Positions 58,805 through 64,000 of a stretch of DNA of 64,000 nt are shown one piece after another; within the stretch, counting starts at the first letter, position 1, and each line of letters opens with the position of its first letter. This stretch comes from UBA11222 sp049323435 (GTDB taxonomy: Bacteria > Pseudomonadota > Alphaproteobacteria > UBA11222): contig JBMOMX010000013.1 of assembly GCA_049323435.1 (NCBI GenBank), positions 1 through 64,000 on the forward strand, read 5' to 3'. The notes beneath the pieces are model-generated. The model saw only the letters and a program-made list of their open reading frames with translations, did no database searches and was not told the origin of the DNA. The position numbers and the translations under genes are program-made.

Positions 58805-60097
58805 ATGCGCATAGCGATTATTGGCTCCGGCATTTCCGGCCTGGGCGCCGCCTGGCTGTTACATGACACGCACGACATTACCGTTTACGAAGCCGCCGGC
58901 AGAATAGGCGGCCATAGCCATACTATCGACGTGGATTATGATGGTTCTTCAATTCCCGTGGACACCGGGTTTATCGTTTATAATGAAAAAAATTATACCA
59001 ATCTGACCGCATTGTTTAAAACCATTGGGGTTACAAGCGAAGCAAGCGATATGAGCTTTGCCGTCAGCACCGGCGGCGGTGCGCTGGAATGGGGCAGTGA
59101 CAGCCTGAGCACCGTGTTTGCGCAGCGGCGCAATCTGTTCAGACCGCGCTTCCTGTCAACGCTTGTCGAAATTCAACGTTTCAACAAGCAGGCGCCCGAG
59201 GATTTGCGGCGCGGCATTTTGCAAGGCATGACGTTAAACGCCTATCTCGACCGGAATGGATATTCGAAAAAATTCCGGGCCAATTATCTTTTCCCCATGG
59301 GGGGCGCGATCTGGTCAATGCCCGCAAGCGGAATGCAGGACTTTCCGGCGGAAAGCTTCATCAGTTTCTGCAACAATCATTTCCTGCTATCACGCGACCG
59401 GCCCAAATGGCAAACGGTGCGCGGCGGCAGCCGGGAATATGTTAAAAAATTGACCGCGCCGTTCGCGGATCGCATTCATGTGAACGCAGAGGTGGTGCGG
59501 GTCGGCCGGGAAAACGGCAAAGTTCTGGTACAGGACATAACGGGCCGGCGCGCGCTTTTCGACCATGTCATTATTGCTGCCCATGGCGACCAGGCGTTGC
59601 GCATGCTGGAAAATCCAGACCGGGCGGAACGCGATATTCTTGGCTGCGTGCATTACGCGCCGAATATCGCCTATGTGCACCGGGACCCGGCCCTGATGCC
59701 GCAAATGCGCAAAGTATGGTCAAGCTGGAACTATATCTCACAGGAAGCAGTGGATGGCAGGATAATGGTCAGCTACTGGATGAACCGTCTGCAAAATATT
59801 CACAGGGACAAGCCGCTGTTCATTACGTTAAACCCCCTGACCCCGCCCCGTCCGGAACTGACCTTTGCAAGCATTGAATATGCCCATGTGCAATATGATA
59901 TGGATTGTCTGCGGGCGCAGCAGCAGCTTAATTCCATACAGGGGGTGCGCAATATCTGGTATTGCGGAGCATGGACGGCGCATGGATTTCACGAAGATGG
60001 CCTTTGTTCGGGTTTGAATATTGCGGAAAGAATTTCCGGCAAGCAGCCGCCCTGGGCCAAAAAAACCGGTTATAATTTTCAGGAAGCGGCGGAATGA
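58805..60097 (+). CDS. FAD-dependent NAD(P)-binding amine-oxidase-like protein
   Basis: A 430-residue flavoprotein of the amine-oxidase/NAD(P)-binding type. The dinucleotide motif GSGISGLGAAWLL is at residues 7-19, the second block GRIGGHSHT is near 36, and the C-terminal FAD region reads IWYCGAWTAHGFHEDGLCSGLNIAERI. It is the first gene of a four-gene operon with a DUF1365 protein, a CFA-type methyltransferase and an MFS transporter; genes of this set are linked in Rhodobacter to lipid modification. It probably oxidises or desaturates an acyl chain, but that is inference. GGGGAATT precedes the ATG. Confidence 0.88.
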   Translation: MRIAIIGSGISGLGAAWLLHDTHDITVYEAAGRIGGHSHTIDVDYDGSSIPVDTGFIVYNEKNYTNLTALFKTIGVTSEASDMSFAVSTGGGALEWGSDSLSTVFAQRRNLFRPRFLSTLVEIQRFNKQAPEDLRRGILQGMTLNAYLDRNGYSKKFRANYLFPMGGAIWSMPASGMQDFPAESFISFCNNHFLLSRDRPKWQTVRGGSREYVKKLTAPFADRIHVNAEVVRVGRENGKVLVQDITGRRALFDHVIIAAHGDQALRMLENPDRAERDILGCVHYAPNIAYVHRDPALMPQMRKVWSSWNYISQEAVDGRIMVSYWMNRLQNIHRDKPLFITLNPLTPPRPELTFASIEYAHVQYDMDCLRAQQQLNSIQGVRNIWYCGAWTAHGFHEDGLCSGLNIAERISGKQPPWAKKTGYNFQEAAE

Positions 60098-60867
60098 ACG
60101 CGCCCGCCGCCTTGCCCGACGCGGCATTTTATTTTGGCCATGTCATGCATTGCCGGTTGCGGCCATTTCGCCACAAATTTGTGTACAGTGTATTTTCCCT
60201 GTTTGCGGACATTGATGCGCTGAATGCGCTGGCGTCACGGTCGATTTTTTTCTCGCATAACCGCTATAATCTCATGAGCATCATGGATAAGGATCATGGC
60301 CCAGCAGATGGTTCGCCCCTTCGCCCTTGGGTCGAACAGCAGCTTGCCGGAGCGGGCGTCACACTGGATGGCGGAAAGATTTTCATGCTCTGCTTTCCGC
60401 GCATGTTCGGCTATGTGTTTAATCCGTTGACGGTGTTTTTCTGCTTTGATTCCAGATTGCGCCTGTGCGGCGTGATCTATGAAGTGCGCAATACATTTGG
60501 CGAAAAGCATCCTTATGTTGTACCGATTGAGGATGATGCTCCGCCTGGAGGGTTGATTACCCACCGGCAGGCCAAATGTTTTTATGTTTCACCCTTTATA
60601 AATATGAACATGCAATACCGGTTTCGCCTGCGCATTCCAGGGGAAAAATTGACGCTGATGATCCGGGAGTGGGAACCCGAAGGCGAATTGCTGATCGCCA
60701 CACTGACCGGAGCCAGACGGGCGTTCAGCGGCCGCATTCTTTTACTGGCACTGTTGCGTTATCCGTTGATGAGCCTGAAAATTATTGGCGCAATTCATTT
60801 TGAGGCTTGGAGATTATGGCGCAAAGGCGCAAAATTGGTCTCACGTACGCCCCATACCGGCATTTGA
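60094..60867 (+). CDS. DUF1365 family protein
   Basis: A 257-residue DUF1365 protein. The family's N-terminal GHVMHCRLRPFRHKFVYSVF and central FNPLTVFFCFD and GEKHPYVVP are seen. DUF1365 is consistently linked with the FAD oxidoreductase and CFA-like gene in proteobacteria, and is probably part of the same lipid pathway, but its activity is not known. It overlaps the flavoprotein gene by 4 bases (ATGA), and the next gene starts 15 bases on. Confidence 0.9.
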   Translation: MNAPAALPDAAFYFGHVMHCRLRPFRHKFVYSVFSLFADIDALNALASRSIFFSHNRYNLMSIMDKDHGPADGSPLRPWVEQQLAGAGVTLDGGKIFMLCFPRMFGYVFNPLTVFFCFDSRLRLCGVIYEVRNTFGEKHPYVVPIEDDAPPGGLITHRQAKCFYVSPFINMNMQYRFRLRIPGEKLTLMIREWEPEGELLIATLTGARRAFSGRILLLALLRYPLMSLKIIGAIHFEAWRLWRKGAKLVSRTPHTGI

Positions 60868-60882
60868 AACAGGTAGTGCATC

Positions 60883-62166
60883 ATGACGGCGCAAACATAT
60901 GATCCGAGCTTACCCGATGGCGTCAGCCTCAGGGCGCTGCTGGAATCGGCGCAGCACCTGTCACTGAAGGATATCGGCCAATTGCCGGGCCTGAATGGCT
61001 GGATGCGCGGCGCCCTGGCGATTGTCGCGCATATATCCAGGGGATCGCTTGTCATCATGCTTCCCGATGGCCGCAAAATCAGGTTTGACGGCAGTCAGCC
61101 GGGCGATACCGGCATCATTATTGTGCGTAATAGCGTGTTTGCAAAAAAGCTGCTGCTGAGCGGCGGCATTGGTTTTGCGGAATCCTATATGGATGGGTTC
61201 TGGGACACACCGGATCTGAGCACGCTCCTGCGCGTCATCGCCGCCAATAATTCAAGCATCGGCGACAAAGCGCGCGGCAAGCGTTTTTTTATACTGCTCG
61301 AATGGTTGCGTACCCATCTGTTGCAGCGAAATTCACGCAGCGGCGCACAGCGCAATATTGAATATCATTATGATCTGGGTAATGATTTTTACGCATTATG
61401 GCTGGATGCCAGCATGACCTATTCTGCGGCGCTGTTTCAGGATAGCGCAGACAGCCTCGCCAACGCCCAGCAGCGTAAATATCGCGCGCTGGCGGCGCGC
61501 ATTGACCTGCGGCCAGAGCATCATTTGCTGGAAATCGGTTGCGGCTGGGGCGGATTTGCAGAATTTGCGGCCTGTGAAACGGGCTGCCAGGTGACCGGAA
61601 TCACCATCAGCCCGCAACAATTTGAATTTGCCAGAAAACGCATGTTCGAGAAGGGTCTCGCTGAAAAAGTGACAATAGAATTGCGCGATTACCGGGATCT
61701 TGCCGCACGCTATGACCGGATTGCCTCGATAGAAATGTTTGAAGCCGTCGGTGAAGCCTATTGGCCGGTTTATTTTAAAAAACTATATGCGTGTCTGAAA
61801 CAGGGCGGGCTTGCGGGGCTGCAATTGATCACCATTGCGGAACATCAATTTGAAAGCTACCGGCGCGGCGGCGACTTTATCCAGCGCTTCATTTTTCCAG
61901 GCGGCATGCTGATCAGCCCATCTGCCCTGCGTGACCAGATCACCGGCGCCGGGCTGCAACTGCGCGAATATTATTCATTCGGACAGGATTATGCCAGGAC
62001 CCTGCGCCACTGGCAGGAGAATTTCCAAAATAAATGGTCAGAAATTGAAAAACTTGGATTCGACACCCGTTTTCGCCGTATGTGGACCTATTATCTGTCC
62101 TATTGCGAAAGCGGGTTTGCATCCGGCAATACAGATGTCGCGCAAATTTCCCTGGCCCGCGCGTGA
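60883..62166 (+). CDS. Cyclopropane-fatty-acyl-phospholipid synthase family methyltransferase
   Basis: A 427-residue SAM-dependent methyltransferase of the CFA synthase family. The SAM motif is EIGCGWGGFAEFAA (about 217-230), with YHYDLGNDFYALWLDASMTYSAALF near 165-189 and GGLAGLQLITIAEHQFESYRRGGDFIQRFIFPGG near 308. It adds a methyl or methylene to unsaturated phospholipid acyl chains; in this operon type it may make a methylated intermediate and not a cyclopropane. It overlaps the transporter gene by 4 bases. Confidence 0.92.
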   Translation: MTAQTYDPSLPDGVSLRALLESAQHLSLKDIGQLPGLNGWMRGALAIVAHISRGSLVIMLPDGRKIRFDGSQPGDTGIIIVRNSVFAKKLLLSGGIGFAESYMDGFWDTPDLSTLLRVIAANNSSIGDKARGKRFFILLEWLRTHLLQRNSRSGAQRNIEYHYDLGNDFYALWLDASMTYSAALFQDSADSLANAQQRKYRALAARIDLRPEHHLLEIGCGWGGFAEFAACETGCQVTGITISPQQFEFARKRMFEKGLAEKVTIELRDYRDLAARYDRIASIEMFEAVGEAYWPVYFKKLYACLKQGGLAGLQLITIAEHQFESYRRGGDFIQRFIFPGGMLISPSALRDQITGAGLQLREYYSFGQDYARTLRHWQENFQNKWSEIEKLGFDTRFRRMWTYYLSYCESGFASGNTDVAQISLARA

Positions 62167-63548
62167 CCGCTAATATGCCTGACGCCGGGGAAAAGGATAT
62201 ACCGCCGCACAGGCGCAGTTTGACCATTGGCGGCTATATCGCGTATGGCCTTCCCGCCTTGCCCATCGCCGCATTTGCATTGCCGATTTATGTCTATATT
62301 CCGCCATTCTATGCACAGGAGCTGGGCATCAGCCTTGCCGCGATTGGCACAGTTCTGACCCTGGCGCGGATTATTGATGCGTTTTCCTGGCCGGTGATTG
62401 GCATTCTGTCCGACCGGCTTGCAACACGCTGGGGACGGCGTAAACCGTGGGTCGCGTTTAGTTCTCCATTCATATTGGCGGCCGCGATCATGTTGTGTAT
62501 ACCGCCGCCCGGGTCCGGCAGCCTGTATCTTTTCACCTGGAGTGTCGTCATCTATCTTGCCTCTTCCGCGCTGACGCTGCCGCATACTGCATGGGGCGCG
62601 GAACTGTCGGGGGACTATCACGAACGATCCAGCATTGTGGCGTGGCGCGAGGGGCTGACCGTGGTTGGCACCCTGGTTGCCACCATGATTCCTTCCATTG
62701 TCATCAGGTATGCGGAAAATGATGCGCAACTGCCGCTGATTGGCATTACAGTTTTTGCTGGGATCATGCTGCCGTTCAGCATTACGCTTTGTTTGCGCAA
62801 TGTGCCGGAAACGCCGCATCTGAATTTCGGGCAGCATAACTGGCGCAGCGGATTTCAGATTATCCTGAACAATCATCCCTTCAAAATGCTGCTGGCGGCT
62901 TTTTTGTTGAATGGCGTTGCCAACTCGCTGCCTGCAACATTGTTTCTGTTATTTGTAACCCATGTGCTGGATGCGGCCGGACATCAGAGCATATTGCTGT
63001 TTGCCTATTTCGCGGCCGGCGTAATTTCTGTTCCGCTCTGGTTGCGCCTTGCCAAACGCTTCAGCAAGCACCGGGTCTGGGGCTCCTCGATGCTGTGGTC
63101 ATGCCTGATTTTTGCATGGGTGCCATTTCTTGGGCTGGGTGATTTCTGGCCCTTCCTGCTGATCTCAATTTTCAGCGGCTTTGGCCTTGGGGCCGATATG
63201 GTTCTGCCCGCATCCATGCAGGCCGACGTGGTGGATGCAGACACCATGCAGAGCGGTCAGCAGAGAACCGGGCTATATTTCGCATTATGGGGCGTTGCAA
63301 CCAAATTGTCGCTTGCGGGCGCCATCGGCATTGCCTTTCCCCTGCTGGACTATATCGGCTTTGACGCGCAGGCCAGCAATAATGGCGGCACGGCGCTGCT
63401 TGGCCTGGCGCTGCTCTATAGTATCGTGCCAGTCGTGCTGAAAATTCTTTCAGCCATACTGATCTGGAATTTTCCCATCGACGCCGAAACCCAGGCCCGT
63501 ATACGCCATGAAATCGAACAGCGCAGCACCAGCAATCATCTGGTATAG
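62163..63548 (+). CDS. MFS transporter, GPH (sugar/cation symporter) type
   Basis: A 461-residue transporter with about twelve helices, of the glycoside-pentoside-hexuronide:cation symporter (GPH/MelB) branch. It has RWGRRKPWVAFSSPF after helix 2-3, a hallmark DRLATRWGRRKPW loop, and ADVVDADTMQSGQQRTGLYFALWG near residue 355. The start is the GTG at 62163 overlapping the previous stop (GTGA); the ATG at 62175 is an alternative. Its place in the lipid operon suggests an associated lipid or solute export role; the substrate is unknown. Confidence 0.88.
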   Translation: MTANMPDAGEKDIPPHRRSLTIGGYIAYGLPALPIAAFALPIYVYIPPFYAQELGISLAAIGTVLTLARIIDAFSWPVIGILSDRLATRWGRRKPWVAFSSPFILAAAIMLCIPPPGSGSLYLFTWSVVIYLASSALTLPHTAWGAELSGDYHERSSIVAWREGLTVVGTLVATMIPSIVIRYAENDAQLPLIGITVFAGIMLPFSITLCLRNVPETPHLNFGQHNWRSGFQIILNNHPFKMLLAAFLLNGVANSLPATLFLLFVTHVLDAAGHQSILLFAYFAAGVISVPLWLRLAKRFSKHRVWGSSMLWSCLIFAWVPFLGLGDFWPFLLISIFSGFGLGADMVLPASMQADVVDADTMQSGQQRTGLYFALWGVATKLSLAGAIGIAFPLLDYIGFDAQASNNGGTALLGLALLYSIVPVVLKILSAILIWNFPIDAETQARIRHEIEQRSTSNHLV

Positions 63549-63557
63549 CATTACAGC

Positions 63558-64000
63558 CTATGAGATCAGCGCCTGATAGGTCAGGACTTTCATTTCGCGC
63601 CGCAACGGATAGCTGGATGACGGCATCAATTGCGTCATTAAAATACCGGTCAATTCTTCCTGCGGGTCGATCCAGAACATGGTGCTGGCCATGCCGCCCC
63701 AGGCATATTCGCCGGGTGTCCCGATAACCTGCGCGCGGGATGGGTCCAGCATCACGGAAAAGCCAAGACCAAAACCAATACCGTCATAGCTGGTTTCGCT
63801 GAACACCGCCTGACCCATGCTGGTCAGATCGCCGCCGGACGGCAGATGATTGCACGTCATATAGTCAACCGTCTTGCGGCCCAGAAGGCGGGCGCCATCC
63901 AGTTCGCCCCGGTTCAGCAGCATGCTGCAAAATCGCAGATAATCCGCTGCGGTTCCCGCAAGGCCGCCGCCGCCCGAAAGGAACTGGCGCTGTTTCAGAT
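63558..64000 (-). CDS. Beta-lactamase-family serine hydrolase, C-terminal part
   Basis: A fragment of a leftward gene; its 5' end lies beyond the window. The visible 147 residues include SGGGGLAGTAADYLRFCSMLLN, the LLGRKTVDYMTCNHLP stretch and GFGLGFSVM with GEYAWGGMASTMFWIDP, typical of the C-terminal half of class C beta-lactamase/esterase-like proteins. The catalytic SxxK and YxN motifs would be upstream, outside. The frame's first ATG at 63923 is internal: the reading frame stays open to 64000. It is convergent with the MFS gene (9-base gap). Confidence 0.85.
   Translation of the reverse strand, partial: LKQRQFLSGGGGLAGTAADYLRFCSMLLNRGELDGARLLGRKTVDYMTCNHLPSGGDLTSMGQAVFSETSYDGIGFGLGFSVMLDPSRAQVIGTPGEYAWGGMASTMFWIDPQEELTGILMTQLMPSSSYPLRREMKVLTYQALIS

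Overview
This window reads as the chromosome of an alphaproteobacterium of moderately high GC. The evidence is the combination of GapR (DUF2312), PopZ (DUF2497), the flagellar regulator FliX divergent from flgI, a DksA with a degenerate zinc finger, a class I lysyl-tRNA synthetase, DUF2336 and DUF1244 proteins, and a CtrA-like half-site pair. The order within the class cannot be fixed by eye. No phage, transposon, CRISPR array or rRNA operon is visible. Coding density is high and most intergenic gaps are short.

Layout. 1-200: a short tandem repeat and GC-rich palindromes. 0.2-9 kb: housekeeping genes (PepF-like oligopeptidase, GapR, DUF1244, N-formylglutamate amidohydrolase, pyruvate kinase, a hydrolase and a TPR protein), then a structured, terminator-ended RNA or leader in front of lysK and a divergent SixA-like protein. 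9-12.8 kb: a leftward unit of thiC, a beta-barrel protein and a SLAC1/TehA-type channel, preceded by a clear TPP riboswitch. 12.9-16.2 kb: MAPEG protein, a bacterial haemoglobin behind a perfect FNR-type box, lipB, a lone FliN-like protein, cysH and tRNA-Leu(GAG). 16.3-27.5 kb: mgtE, isovaleryl-CoA dehydrogenase, a secreted beta-helix protein, M20 hydrolase, SDR, DUF2336, a PAS/GGDEF cyclase, a HAD nucleotidase and a YcgN-like protein.

27.8-39.5 kb is the most specialised region: an exosortase A (XrtA/EpsH) exopolysaccharide locus with export lipoprotein, chain-length protein, tyrosine-kinase-like ATPase, TIGR03016 outer-membrane barrel, AAA ATPase, DUF3473 deacetylase, FemAB-like protein, an inverted xrtA-EpsI fusion gene, a TIGR03087 glycosyltransferase and a GmhB-like phosphatase. 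No PEP-CTERM substrate, priming glycosyltransferase, flippase or polymerase is in the window, so the locus is partial here or its other genes lie elsewhere.

39.7-55 kb: TolC-like protein, PopZ, valS, two tandem paralogous sulfotransferases, a znuC-znuB-lpxR-like unit, two LLM F420-type oxidoreductases, a UPF0114 protein and a P2-type cation ATPase. 54.8-58.1 kb: dksA and the flagellar set fliX / flgI-flgJ-flgN-like, with a near-consensus sigma-54 promoter for flgI; cobU follows. 58.8-63.5 kb: a tightly coupled four-gene operon (FAD oxidoreductase, DUF1365, cyclopropane-fatty-acid-type methyltransferase, GPH/MFS transporter) resembling the lipid-modification operons linked in Rhodobacter to singlet-oxygen stress and furan fatty acids. 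The window ends inside a beta-lactamase-family serine hydrolase gene.
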